Source: Prorocentrum cordatum (Eukaryota > Sar > Dinophyceae > Prorocentrales > Prorocentraceae). Taken from it: 64,000 nucleotides of DNA. Below are positions 31,563-41,653 of the stretch, in pieces. Location: assembly GCA_963575745.1 (NCBI GenBank), contig CAUYUJ010020180.1:56001-120000 (forward strand), given 5' to 3'. The notes under the pieces were generated by a model. That model ran no database searches. It was not told the origin of the DNA and saw nothing but the letters and a program-made list of their open reading frames with translations. Within the stretch, counting starts at the first letter, position 1. Every line of letters begins with the position of its first letter. A program made the translations under genes and the position numbers.

Positions 31563-31945
31563 TCAGGCACCAGTTTGCTGTGGCGACGAGGGAAAGGGGG
31601 GAAGCAGCCGATAGCCGCTGGACTTGTGTACCAGGAGGGAGAGGAGGAGGGCAGCCGATAGCCGCTGGACGTAGAAAGATGTGGGGAAGCTGTTGGATGA
31701 GTGGTACACCCCACCCCGGGGGGTGTCCAAGGTGCACGGGCGCTGCCTGCCACTTATGAAGGGGGCGCCCCCTGTGCCAAGACAGCCCGAGGCCGCGCGC
31801 CCTTGGAGGCGCCGGGCTGCGTCAACCCAGCTAGGGGCAACGACCTCTTGTCAGGCCTGTCGCCGCGTTGCCAGCGGTCGACCCCCCTTCCTCGCTGACG
31901 CTTGTCGGCGAATTGCACGTCACCTCTCGGGGCGGTCCTTCCGGC
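31563..31945. repeat. About 385-bp direct repeat, copy 2
   Basis: This is the second copy of the repeat at 31,007-31,400, at roughly 85% identity by eye. It ends 72 bp before the left LTR of the copia element. Confidence 0.7.
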
Positions 31946-32016
31946 GAGTGGCGCCGGAGATGGGGGGACATTGCCGGTGCAGCCGTCCGACGTGGTCGCG
32001 GGCGCTGACGGAAAGC

Positions 32017-32186
32017 TGACGCGCCAACATCGGCAACGGCAACGAGCAATGGTGTTTGCAAGGGCGATTGCAAGGCAGAAACTCAGAGGGTGCCCCTTGA
32101 GCCAACATGATCACGGAAGCATGTATACATAGAACCCCCCCCCAAAGATTCGAAACTAGTTTAAGCTCATACAAGTGAATTCCTCA
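32017..32186 (-). repeat. 3' LTR of the copia element
   Basis: The plus-strand sequence starts TGACGCGCCAAC and ends GTGAATTCCTCA. It differs from the other LTR at about 14 of 170 positions by hand count, 12 of them transitions. It contains TGTATACA and a DinoSL-like stretch (32,096-32,116). Confidence 0.9.
32096..32116 (-). other. DinoSL-like sequence in the 3' LTR
   Basis: On the minus strand this reads CCGTGATCATG followed by TTGGCTCAAG, 17 of 21 positions identical to the DinoSL, in the sense of the element. The identical sequence sits in the other LTR (41,733-41,753). A TATA-like TGTATACA lies just upstream. Confidence 0.5.
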
Positions 32187-32519
32187 GCCGGCCCAACTTT
32201 AGTAAGCTTAAAACTATACAGGAACACACTGCGGAGGCTGCAACTGGGAAACACGAGCCTGCCAGTACGGCCTCTCTCCGAGGCATGCAAAGGATAGATA
32301 AAATCAGCACGGCCTCTGAGAGGCATTCCGGATTGAAAAGGTCACGTCCCCTCCCTCCCCTCGCTCGGTCGAAACACCGACGACGACGACGACGGCAACG
32401 AGAGTTGACGAGACGACGCTGCTCGGGACCTGGCCTTGGCGGATGGGTGCTGACGTCCATGGGAAAGTGAGTCCTGTTCCGCCGTAAGCTTCATCATGCC
32501 GGTCTTTGAGGAGCTGAAG

Positions 32520-33395
32520 CTATGCGGCATTCCCCTTACTCGCATCTGCTTTCGTCATGACATCCACTGGCATGAATGGGTGTGGTAACCAACGAATCGT
32601 ACCCCCCAAGACGTGATAGGCTTTCTCGGCACACAGATAAATCGATGGCCACCCTGCGGTCGTTCTTAGATCCCCCAGTGTCCCGATCCAAGGTGTCGAA
32701 GATCCCTTTGGCATCAACAATGGCCGAATTGTTGTCGGGGTTGGCGTTCAAAGTACAATCTTTCCTGAGCAAGGATGCAAAGGGACCTACTGTGTTTTGC
32801 CAGCATTCGTCTATGACGGTTCCGAACACCGCGTCCTGCCACAGGAGCTGCATCCACTCTGCTTCTGCTAGGGCAGCGCTCAAGGATTGGACTCTCCTGG
32901 CAACGTCGACGGCACCTGTCTCCGAATCTTGCAAGACCGCCACGAGAGTGGGGAGACCCTGGCCCTCTCCCCGGATGCAATACTGTCATCTGCCAAGTAC
33001 ACCTGCCAGGCCTGCCGGGGTCGGTCGCCTGACTTAGCCCCCGCACCCCCACAGTCGGACGCTGTCGCAAACAGTGTCTTCCCAATGCGGTGCTTCCAGA
33101 TCGTAATTGGAAGGCTGGCAGAGCTACGCAAGTAGTCTACCATCTTGTTCGCCACGAGGGCGTCGCCCACGGTAGGACAATTTACTTTACTAGCTAACAG
33201 AGAGGCAGTACCACTAGCCTCGGGCCTTGTTTCTCTTCCCACCCAGTTCAAACGGTATATGAGGGATCGAAACTCGTTCGCTTGCTGGCCCAGGAGTGGC
33301 AGCTCGTGTCGTGCTCGTTGCTCACGTGGTATGTGCAGACGCCGTAGGTGCTCTAATATGTACTTTTCCATATCTACTAACACTAGGTCGTGCAA
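32520..33395 (-). CDS. Copia RNase H region (frameshifted)
   Basis: The first frame (33,395 to 32,880) reads VLVDMEKYILEHLRRLHIP, then FRSLIYRLNWVGRETRPEAS and TASLLASKVNCPTVGDALVA. This is the RT-RNase H connection that in copia has R..G.L.YL...RPD. The second frame (32,943 to 32,536) reads VQSLSAALAEAEWMQLLWQ and IVDAKGIFDTLDRD, matching the ALA.AE.....W and D.KS.....L pattern of the RNase H end. The switch between frames at about 32,900 is an indel. RNase H normally degrades the RNA of the RNA-DNA hybrid; this copy cannot be expressed intact. Confidence 0.7.
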
Positions 33396-33409
33396 TCTTC
33401 TGATCCTGC

Positions 33410-33436
33410 GCCCGATATATATATATATATATATAC
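33410..33436. repeat. (TA)n microsatellite inside the retroelement
   Basis: This is a short TA run between the RT and RNase H parts of the element. It introduces a break in the pol frame. Confidence 0.8.
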
Positions 33437-33500
33437 TACCCCCATACTATCTACCGCTCGCAGCTTACCCAAAACAACCTCTTCTGGAATAGTTCTAGTT

Positions 33501-34399
33501 CTAGCCGGCCTGTTGTAGCCCCGTCGCCGTAGATATTGCCCAGTCATCCACCTCTATGAGTACCGTAGTGTCCGGAACACCCCCTCGACAGCGTTTCACC
33601 ATCCAACACGGCTCCAGACGAGTCTTGACATATCCTAGGCTCTCGAAGAATCTCACGGCAGTGTGGTGGAGCGCCAGCGGCGCGTCGTCTAGGCCGCATA
33701 CCGGTGCAATCAATTCCACGAGACTGCCTGAGAGTAAATTTAAACCTTCACACGGTTCTACAAACACCCGACCACGCGGTCGTCGTAACGGGTCGGACTG
33801 GCAGAAAGAGTTTTGAGGTCACCGATCACGAGGTCGTGGTCGAGGGCGGCAGAGGCGGCCAGGAAAAGCATCAGGGCTTCCATCTGGGGGGTCGGCGCAT
33901 ATATGCGCAGCTCGTGGGTATCAGCATCTTCGTGTCCTCTGACGCACCATCTGGACTTCGCCGTCGGTGGTGCGAAGACGCCCTCTTGGGGCTTCCATCG
34001 CCTACCCATGCGTGATGAAACGACCCGCAACGGAAAAAATTGTCGGAGACGCCTGCCCTCCTCCGGGGGATGGACTCGAACAGCTCCGGTTCCTGAAATG
34101 CTCTCCCATTCGGCGGCATCTGACTTGGCGAACTCTCGGGCTTCGCTCTCTGAGAGCTTCTTAAGAGAGATCTCCCCTCCTCGAGAGGTGGCAAGAGTGA
34201 GAGTACCCGCGTTCCCCCCTTCCTCTCCCGGGACCAGCTCAATGTCGGTGTCTCCTGCTATATAGGTGGTCCAGTCGCCACTCCAGCCCTGGTTTCTCAG
34301 GCCCTCGTTCACATAATCAAAATACGAGTCCAGCTCCGGCGACGAGAGAGAAAGAAGAGCCAGGCCAGAGTCGTCCTCCATGGGCTCTCCAGGAAGCAT
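33501..34399 (-). CDS. Copia reverse transcriptase (frameshifted)
   Basis: The upstream frame (34,399 to 33,758) carries the N-terminal RT segments ESEAREFAKSDAAEWESISG, PTAKSRWCVRGHEDADTHEL and the first catalytic aspartate region VIGDLKT. The protein then continues in the -1 frame with NSFCQSDPLRR, FVEPCEGLNL, LIAPVCGLDDAPLALHHTAV and the second aspartate motif TVLIEVDDWAIS, where VDD stands for the usual Y-x-DD. The shift falls on a run of four A in the coding strand near 33,815. A stop at 33,501 ends the second frame. The enzyme would copy the element RNA into DNA; the shift and stop make this copy defective. Confidence 0.8.
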
Positions 34400-35282
34400 G
34401 TCGCCAGACTCTGGGGCCGTTCCCGGACTCCTGGACCGATCCCGGACGGCCTCCCTGGAGGCCCGTCGAAGGCGGCCACCACCCTACGAACTCTCCCTCC
34501 GCGCCTGGAGTCCTGCTCAATGGGGGCGGGAAGCCTGTCCAGGCGGTCTCTGAAACGAGCGAGCCTCTGGTCCCGGGGGCCCTCGGTGACCGATCGGTCG
34601 GGTTCAACTCTCCTTCTGGCAGCCCGAGCGGATCCTAAGTCAAGCTGCTCGTTCAGAGGCACTGCTCTCTGAGACTCCCGAGCAATTTGAGCTGGCCCCG
34701 GCCCCCGCACTGGCATCAGAGAGGCATCGATTCTGGAAGAACTCTGGTCGCTCCTTGTGCGATTGGGATTTCAGGGGGGTAGCAGCACCAGAAACCTCGG
34801 AAAAGGGCCCTGGACGTGGGAGCCCGGGACAGGGGACCCCTCGGAAGAACAGTGGACCCCGGGTCCTCTGAGACACGACCCCCTTCCGAAGGAGCTGCCA
34901 CGCCCTGCTGCGACTGCCCGCCGCGCGCGCCGTCGCGAAGTTGTCGATCCGCGCCTGGCTGACCGCCCGGGCCGGAGAGATGGCCAGAGACCGCTGTCGG
35001 AGGGGGTTGCCTGGCAGAGGGCATAGCAGGCAGTCTCATGCTGGAATCCCGAACGTTGGGCCCCACTGGAGCCGCCCAGGCCTCTGGTGGCGGCGGTCCC
35101 TCTCGGGCCACATCCACACTGGCGCGTTAGGACCCCGACCGGACTTGCTGAACCAACTCGGCCACCCCCGGATCACTCAGAAGCTCGGCGCCCCGGGCCT
35201 CTGGGCCCGTAGCGGGCCGCAGTTGTTCGGACGCACATTTCCAGAGTCTGGATCGCATACTCACCCACGCGGTGTTGTTGTG
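34400..35282 (-). other. Integrase-RT linker of the element (decayed)
   Basis: No frame is open across this interval. Pieces with Pro/Ser/Arg-rich composition (for example SQARIDNFATARAAG near 34,930 and VSQRTRGPLFFRG near 34,860) alternate between frames. This is typical of the poorly conserved linker between integrase and RT in copia polyproteins. Confidence 0.55.
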
Positions 35283-36279
35283 TCAATACACTACCATGCC
35301 GGGTCCTGTCCAGCGGTCGCGCTGTAGGCCGCATGTTTTTTTTCCGTTCCTGGGGGCGCGCCTCCACGCGTGCACCCAGTCACCTGGAGCATACTTTTGA
35401 TCACGATGTCGGGGGGCTGTGGCTGCCTCGCGGAGGCGGCTCCGGCTCGAGGACTCGAAAAGACGCGAACGAGCATACCTTCTGATCGCCATGGATTTCG
35501 AGAAATCGGCAGCAGCAGTGTCTTTGTCCCAAGAACTCTCGGCACGGTCATCAAGTCCCACTTGGTTCGCACCGTCGTCTGACAAGATATCTTGGCGCAT
35601 TCTGGGGGCGCGGCCAAATGCAAGCTGATTCGGGGAGAAGCCGCCCCGATGAAGGTAGTTATTCTTTCCCGAGACCACCTCATATGCCAAAGTCTCGAGG
35701 TCTTTCTCGGTCACAACCATGGACTGTTCTGCCCCTTTGACCATGAGATCTTTTACCCAGCCCCCCATGACGCTCGCAGCCTCCGCTCTCCCACGGTGCC
35801 CCAGCACTAACGCCGTGTTGGAACACTCCATGTTGCTCCAAGTCCCTGGAGAACTCCCCTTGGAATTCTGAGCCACCATCGCGGACCAGAAGCTCGGGGG
35901 GACCGAAGTACCGAAGCCAACATGCGACGAAACAGGCCCACGCTTCGGCAGCCCCTCCCTCATATCTGGCAACCACTTGATAGTTGGTGCCATGGTCGAC
36001 ACAGCTAAGGAAAGCAATCGAGCGGCCGCTGAAAGGCACGAAGAAGGTGTCCACGGCGACCACTCGGTTGAATTGAAACGCGCGTGGCATAGCGACCTGC
36101 CCCCTCGACGCAGGGCGGGGATGGGCAGCGCAGTCGGGACGCACAAACTCTGACTTAACATAAGCCAGGACCTCCTTCTTGGCATGAGCTGCCCTCAATA
36201 TCCGAACGAAGAGGGGAGCGCGGGGATGTCCCAAGTTAACGTGAACCATCTGAATCAACTCCCTCGCCCTAGCATCCAC
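35283..36279 (-). CDS. Copia integrase (frameshifted)
   Basis: The N-terminal zinc-binding region reads HVNLGHPRAPLFVRILRAAH and EFVRPDC; the first Cys of the usual CPxC is Arg. The catalytic core has the triad in VVAVDTFFVPF, LVRDGGSEFQGEF and APWESGGCERHGG. Just after ERHGG the frame changes at a run of six G in the coding strand (35,761-35,766 on the plus strand) and continues with VKDLMVKGAE, YEVVSGKNNYLHRGGFSPNQ, LAFGRAPRMRQDILSDD and, near the end, KYAPGDWVHAWR and DRWTGPGMVV. Integrase inserts the DNA copy into the host genome. The core triad D-D-E is kept, but the frameshift and missing Cys argue against activity. Confidence 0.85.
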
Positions 36280-37832
36280 TTAGAGCGGAGGCTCAGCGGC
36301 CACGCCAGAGTCGACCTCGCCGGCGCGGGCATCCTCCTCCTCTCCTCCGTCGTCCATGGGCCCCCCGGGGTCCTCCGGCCCTTCCATCTCGACGTCGTCT
36401 GGGAAACTCTCCAAAGCCGAAACAGGAAAGTTCCAGGACTCAAATCCAGGGAATCGCTGCCGTAGGAACGCGACCCCGACTGCTTCTGGACCCAGGCTAT
36501 CATGTCTGACGCCCTCGCCTCGGCCCCTCGGGCCGCCAAAAATTTCCGAGAGGCCCGGGTAAAATGCTTCGCAAACTCCGGACTGTAGACCTGAGACCTG
36601 CGAGTGTACATGCTGCCCTCTAGGAGAGCATGCTCATGTCCGCCGTGACACTGGTGTTTCTCGAGGCTCTGGAAGACCTCCGGGCTGTTGGACATGATGC
36701 GAGTCCGCTTCTTGCATCGAAGCCCGTCTTCTCTGACTGATAAGTTGAAACAACACATGTCAAAGTCGACAGAGCCTACTCCTGGGACCTGGCCGAGTCG
36801 ATCCAACGGTGCCTCTGACCATGATGAGGCGCTGGCAGGATGTTCAAAGGCAAAGACTCTCCCAGCCCTAGCCTGCTCGAGAGCAAGAGAAACGGCAAAG
36901 GTCAGGAGGGCCCGTCCCTCATGCTGCCTTCTCGCTCTCTCGAGAGGGTCCATCCGACTCTGAGAAAGTCTGTATATGGCACTGAAAATTGTGCACGGAG
37001 GACATAGCATCAGTATCTCGGGGCGCCGTTTCCGGACCATGGACAAAACTTTGGCCCTCTGTGAGGCCATAATGAAATCCCACCCCGTCGTTAAATCCAA
37101 GCCCCCCTGCGACCGGACCCCCTGCTTCTCCAGGGATGGGGTCAGCCTGGGAGGAGAGAAGACTTCCATGAAACCTCGATCGAAAAGATCTCTCCTCCTC
37201 CTCCTGATGTTCCGATTGGACAGACTGGCAGGGAAAGACAAAGAAGGGTCCTGATGAGCTGTCGGGGTGGGAGAAGTCGGAGATCGGGCATTATCAATGG
37301 GAGAGACGTCGTGGGACGGCTCCGGTGGAGCGTCTGACCCTGAGCCTCGAAGTTCAGGGCATACTGGATAAGCTCCGAGGGGTGGAAGCTGTTGCTCCCC
37401 GGATAATCCTATTCCTGTCGGCCGTCTGTCTCCCCGAAGGCCGCCCGTCCATTTCCCAATGTCCATCGCCAGATGCCTAGGAAAGGTCGACTCGTAATCG
37501 TCGTTAAATTCAGCACCCCCCGTGAGGAGGGAGTGCCACGCCGGGCAATGGATCGCCAAATGCCACTCTCCGGCGAGCGATCTGTCGACGCATGTCGCGA
37601 AGGCCCCGTCGGGCCCTTTTGTGATCCAAGCCGTGTTCTGGGCCACTCTCTTGGCTCTCTGACTTCGCTCGTCGGAGCAGCGCGGCACATTAAACAATTG
37701 ACCGAAATCCGCATTCATCTCACTGGCGACGATCCTCTGGACCTGGTCGGCCTGGTGGTCCTCTAGACCCAGTTCTCGAGCAAAGCTGCCCAGGTCCAGG
37801 CACTGGCCCGAGCTCAGGTCAGGGGCTGAGTC
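36255..37832 (-). CDS. Polyprotein segment with cytosine-methyltransferase-like domain
   Basis: This frame lies between protease and integrase. Over about 190 residues (36,603-37,172) it follows the motif order of C5 DNA methyltransferases: FMEVFSPPRLTPSLEKQG (motif I position, where active enzymes have FxGxG); LDLTTGWDF; LMLCPPCTIFSAIY (motif IV, catalytic PC); VFAFEHPASASSW (motif VI position, usually ENV/ENP); and LRCKKRTRIMSNS (motif VIII position, QxRxR). The C-terminal KHQCHGGHEHALLEG is less typical. Cytosine methyltransferases captured by retrotransposons, including dinoflagellate ones, are published. With motif I degenerate to SPPR, it may be a non-catalytic derivative. The frame is -1 relative to gag-protease and overlaps it near 37,820. 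Confidence 0.65.
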   Translation of the reverse strand, partial: DSAPDLSSGQCLDLGSFARELGLEDHQADQVQRIVASEMNADFGQLFNVPRCSDERSQRAKRVAQNTAWITKGPDGAFATCVDRSLAGEWHLAIHCPAWHSLLTGGAEFNDDYESTFPRHLAMDIGKWTGGLRGDRRPTGIGLSGEQQLPPLGAYPVCPELRGSGSDAPPEPSHDVSPIDNARSPTSPTPTAHQDPSLSFPASLSNRNIRRRRRDLFDRGFMEVFSPPRLTPSLEKQGVRSQGGLDLTTGWDFIMASQRAKVLSMVRKRRPEILMLCPPCTIFSAIYRLSQSRMDPLERARRQHEGRALLTFAVSLALEQARAGRVFAFEHPASASSWSEAPLDRLGQVPGVGSVDFDMCCFNLSVREDGLRCKKRTRIMSNSPEVFQSLEKHQCHGGHEHALLEGSMYTRRSQVYSPEFAKHFTRASRKFLAARGAEARASDMIAWVQKQSGSRSYGSDSLDLSPGTFLFRLWRVSQTTSRWKGRRTPGGPWTTEERRRMPAPARSTLAWPLSLRSKWMLGRGS

Positions 37833-40800
37833 GGCACTGCTTCGAAGTTCGGGCCGAGCAGATAGCGCCTCCCGTTCTCCGTCTCGAAGTAGATCTCGCC
37901 CTTCTCCACCCACTGCTGGGTCGTTCCAGGAAAGGGTAGATTGAGCGTCACTGGACCGTCTGGGCAGGTGGTCTTGACGTACTGCACCTGGTCTGCCAGG
38001 GAGAGATGCGACACGTCCTGCCAGCCGCTCGGCGTGCTCGACGCTGCGCCCTGGGTTCCTGCAGCCGCTGCCGTCGGCGTAGCTCCTGCGGCGATGGCGT
38101 TCCACTGATTCTGGGTGTGGGCCTGGAGGCATTCGATGGCCTTCCCCTGGTTCACGATGGTCTCGCTCTGGCTCGCCACCTGGCCCTGGACCTGCCCGAT
38201 CATCGCCGAGATCTTCTCCTGCGTCTCCAGCATGCCCTGCTGCACCTTCTCCTGCCCCCCCCCTCCTGGTCCAGGCAACGGCGCCCGCGCCTCCTGGGGA
38301 GATCGTCCACTTCCATGTGATCGTACTTCTTCATGGGAGGCCCTAGGCGGTAACCGCGCGTCGTCGGCGGCATAAACGGCTCTTCCATGTTCTCCTTCGG
38401 CCCCACCTCGCTTGACTCGAGGATCCCCTTTGCTGAGCCGACGGCCTGGCGGGCACTCGGACGCATCGCGGGGGGCCTGGGCGGGCGCGCCTTGGTCCCA
38501 CCCTTCGCCAGCGGGATGGACTCGTAGCTCAGCCTCAAAGCGCGCGCGCCGCACTTGTGCAACTTCGCCGAGCCGTTGCCCAGCAGCGCCCCCCGATCTA
38601 GAGGGTGTCGACAGGCCATCTGGGCCGAGGTGATGACCTTCATCTCCCTGGGCCAGTCCTGTGGAAAGAGACGACACTGAGCGCTCATTCGCAAAAGATT
38701 GATCCCTGTCAGCTCCTCGCGCGTCGCCATGCGACTGACCGCTGCTCCCCCGCAGAACACTGTCTTTTGGATATCGTCGGGTATCGGCTGGTCGGTCGCT
38801 ATCCACATCTGAGGCTCGTCCGCCTCGGACTTCATCGGATCGGTCGAGGAACTGCGCTCGGTTGCTGTAGTCGTCGTGGTCGACTGGTTGGTAGGCAAGC
38901 CCGTTCGATCCAATGGCTACGGAACTGCTTGAGCTTTCGGGGTCGGAGGTCCTGGTGGAGCGGTTCCCTGGCCAGCTGTCTGAGAAGGACGTGCTCGATG
39001 GAGTTGCGCATTCCTCGCTGGCATTGGGCTCAAAACCGGACGTGCGTGGCGTGTTTCCGCGCTTCCCCGTTTTACGAGCTTCGTCCAGCACTCTGACGAG
39101 ACCTTCCTGAGTTGGGCCCTCTTGGGGCCCTCTCGGCCCGTCTTCGGGCCTCCCCCCCTCTCCTCCGTCCTCCCGTTTGGACCCTGGGCTCCTCGACGCA
39201 GTCGCAACGCGCGCCCTGGCCCTCGAAGGAGTCGGCGTCGGTTCGACCCCCAGGCTTCTCGACGCGGTCGCAGCGCACGCACTGGCTCTCGGAGGCGTCG
39301 ATGTCGACATGACGGTCGGAACTTCTGGCTTTCCGTCGCCCCTCGCGCACTCCCCGAACCTCCTGGCCTGTCCATCGCAGCTATCGCTCGGCCCCCTCGC
39401 ACCATCGATCGCGTCGGGTCGGACCTTATACTTGGGAGAAAGGCGAAACGCTCCCAGCTTCAAGTTAGACTTAGCAGCAACAGCGGGCGGCACCTCAAAG
39501 TCCTCGGGGGGTCCCAGACGATCTACGTTCACTACTCGGTGACCGCTGGGGGGCTTCTCGAGAGGCGCCTCGACCCCGAGATGGGCGAATTGAACTCGGC
39601 CCTGGGGCAGATCGATGACTGCCCCCAACATCTTTTGCATGCCCACTGGCATGAGTGCAGGGAGCTCTTGGCCTACGAGGTCTACCTGCATCGCTCCCCC
39701 ATGGCCCTCCAGGCCCAGGGGGGTCAGGATGCCAGAGAGGACTGGGATGCGCCCTCCCACTCCTCTCGCAAAAGCGTTACTACTTCTCACTCGCTCAACC
39801 TGGTAACTTAACTCACTCAACCTCTTTTCCAGCTGGGGCAACGACTTCGGGCCTATGAGACCCTGTGCCGCTGCGGTGTCCACGATGATCTTGCCGCCCT
39901 CGGCGGTCATGAAGACGCCCCCCTGGAACGGCTCGGCTCCAGGGGCGCTGCGGAGGGCCTCTTCGCAGCGGCGGACCACGTCGCTGAGCGTAGCCAGCGC
40001 CAGCCCGGACCCCCCGGCGGACACCTCATTCATGAACACGAACCCATTCACGGACGACTGCGTGTTCTCCGGGCACTCCCTAGACCAGTGCCCCTTCTTG
40101 CGGCACTTCTTGCACTTGGTGGCCTTCATCAGTTGCTCGAAACCGAGGCGGTCGCGCCCGGGGCGGGGCTGGCCGCCGCTGCCGGCGCTGCCGCCAAAGC
40201 GCTGGTCTCCTCCTCCGGCTCCCCGGCGTTCCGGGCGAGGACCTCCAGCGGGATGGTGCGGAGGCGGGTAGAACTTCCTATCCACTTTTGCTTGCATTTT
40301 CATCACCTTATTATCCTTTCATGTCTTCTTTCGTTCCTGTCGCAGCTCGGCCAGAACGAGTGGAGCCTGATCCTCATCGATATCCGCCGAGTCGATGCAT
40401 AGTAGTATCTCGTTCGCCATGCCCGTGTCCACTGAGATCTCCGACTCGGCGTCTTGATCCTCGAAATACGTGGTCGAGCTCTCCTCGCCTCCTTCTCCCA
40501 GGAATGTGCGAGCTGCTCTGCCAGGCGCCGAGAGCGACTCCGTCTTGGACAAGTCGAGTTCTCGGATAGCGTTCCTGATATCTTCGTACTTTCCAGAGCC
40601 GCGTGTGAGGATTCGCAACATCTGCCTGCCGCTGTCGTCGAGGTTCACCCCTTCCTCCATGAGGAGGTGCATCCACTTGTCCGGGAGGGGAAGCCCCTGC
40701 GCTCGGAGCAAGTCGAACTGCTGCTCCATGCGTGCCGCGTACATGGAGAGCGTCTCTCCGGCCTTGCGTTGGTAGCCGAAGAGACATTCTCTCGCTGCTC

Positions 40801-41602
40801 GACGATCCTCATCTTCAACTCTCCTACCACTCATCACGTCGAGACGTTTCAGAATTACTTCTGGGCCGACATCCGAAAGCAAGACCTCGCCACTGATGTC
40901 TTCCATCTTGCGCTGCAGCTCAAGATCCAGCACTTTAAACAGCTTGTCTGGACGCTTGGTCGGCAGCGCGTCAGTGGACGCCAACCAGCGTTTTATCTTT
41001 CGGCGCAAGATACGAAAGTCGGCCCATCCCATCCAAGGATCTGGATCCGAGTAGCCGGGCTTGGCTCATGTTCGATCCTGCCAGGACCAACTGGACGAAC
41101 ACCAGTCTTGGCCCCTCGAGGACCACCTCTTGTCGTCGTCATCGTCGGTCCTCTTCGTCTCCTCGTAGCCGTGGCTCTTGTCGTTCGAGCTCTGCCACCA
41201 GGACACGCGCGTATCTCCCCGCGCGGTACTGCGCTCCCACTGTCCTGCTGGTGTCCGCGCGTTCGATTCCTGCCGGCCGCCCCATGGGTCCTGCTCTGCC
41301 CACGGGTCGTCGCGAGCTTGCCGGCCCGCACCCTCTGCCCCTGGCGCCGCCGCCGAGCCGGAGGCTCCGGACTGGCGCCCGCTCGCTGTCTCCTGCAGCA
41401 GGTCCTTCAGCTGTCGGAACTGGCGACTGCTGCTCTCTGAGATCATCCTCGCTATTACGGCCAACTGCTTCTCCGAGAAAGCGTCAGCCTCCTCTCCGCC
41501 CTCGAGGCTAGCGGACATCTCCCCTGTCTCCGATCTTGCACCTACCGGCCTCCACACACCACTGTGTCCTCGTCGGCTGCCCTGGCTGCTGTGCGAGGAC
41601 AT
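37814..41602 (-). CDS. Copia gag-protease polyprotein with two in-frame TGA
   Basis: From the ATG at 41,602, 51 nt inside the 5' LTR border, one frame runs to 37,814, interrupted only by TGA at 41,066-41,068 and 40,319-40,321. The first part (SEKQLAVIARMISESSSRQF) is N-terminal gag; the second (RKIKRWLASTDALPTKRPDK onward) is the capsid-like domain; the third has the nucleic-acid-binding knuckle CKKCRKKGHWSREC and the protease segment GGKIIVDTAAAQGLIG, where DTA replaces the usual DTG/DSG. A long acidic/Pro-rich spacer follows. Both TGA codons follow ACA and could be CGA changed by CpG deamination; readthrough is the alternative. The protease change suggests inactivation. Confidence 0.8.
40073..40114 (-). 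other. CCHC zinc knuckle of gag
   Basis: CKKCRKKGHWSREC has the exact C-x2-C-x4-H-x4-C spacing of retroviral and copia nucleocapsid knuckles, which bind the element RNA. It lies 205 nt downstream of the second in-frame TGA. Confidence 0.9.
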
Positions 41603-41639
41603 GCGGCCGCGCCAGCAGCTGAGCCCGCGGACGACCGCA

Positions 41640-41652
41640 GGCCCCGCTACCA
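41640..41652 (-). promoter_or_regulatory. Primer-binding site of the copia element
   Basis: One base inside the 5' LTR the minus strand reads TGGTAGCGGGGC. TGG pairs with the CCA end of a tRNA, and TGGTAGC matches the complement of eukaryotic initiator-Met tRNA 3' ends (…GCUACCA). The next bases differ from the animal tRNA; the dinoflagellate tRNA is not in the window. Confidence 0.6.
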
Positions 41653-41653
41653 C

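Larger units (their letters stand above)
29900..31665 (-). repeat. Cluster of GCGGCTATCGGCTGC motifs
   Basis: On the minus strand the 15-mer GCGGCTATCGGCTGC, or a one- to two-base variant, occurs with plus-strand starts at 29,904, 29,960, 30,031, 30,126, 30,623, 31,047, 31,096, 31,604 and 31,651. More copies lie at 22,621, 24,791, 25,586, 26,818 and 41,869. Nearly every copy is followed on the minus strand by a C/T-rich tract of 15-50 nt and then an AG, the layout of an intron 3' end. Confidence 0.6.

Noticed and set aside
37810-37840. Programmed -1 frameshift site between the protease and methyltransferase-like frames
   Set aside because: No slippery heptamer or downstream structure is visible at the overlap; in a copy with several other shifts an indel is more likely.
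36255-38132. A separate 625-codon gene
   Set aside because: Its first 100 codons overlap the gag-protease frame and look non-native; the rest is the middle of the copia polyprotein.
37814-41602. UGA reassigned as a sense codon in this genome
   Set aside because: Well-kept frames elsewhere do not use TGA internally, and TGA ends the gene at 61,885; CpG decay explains the two codons more simply.
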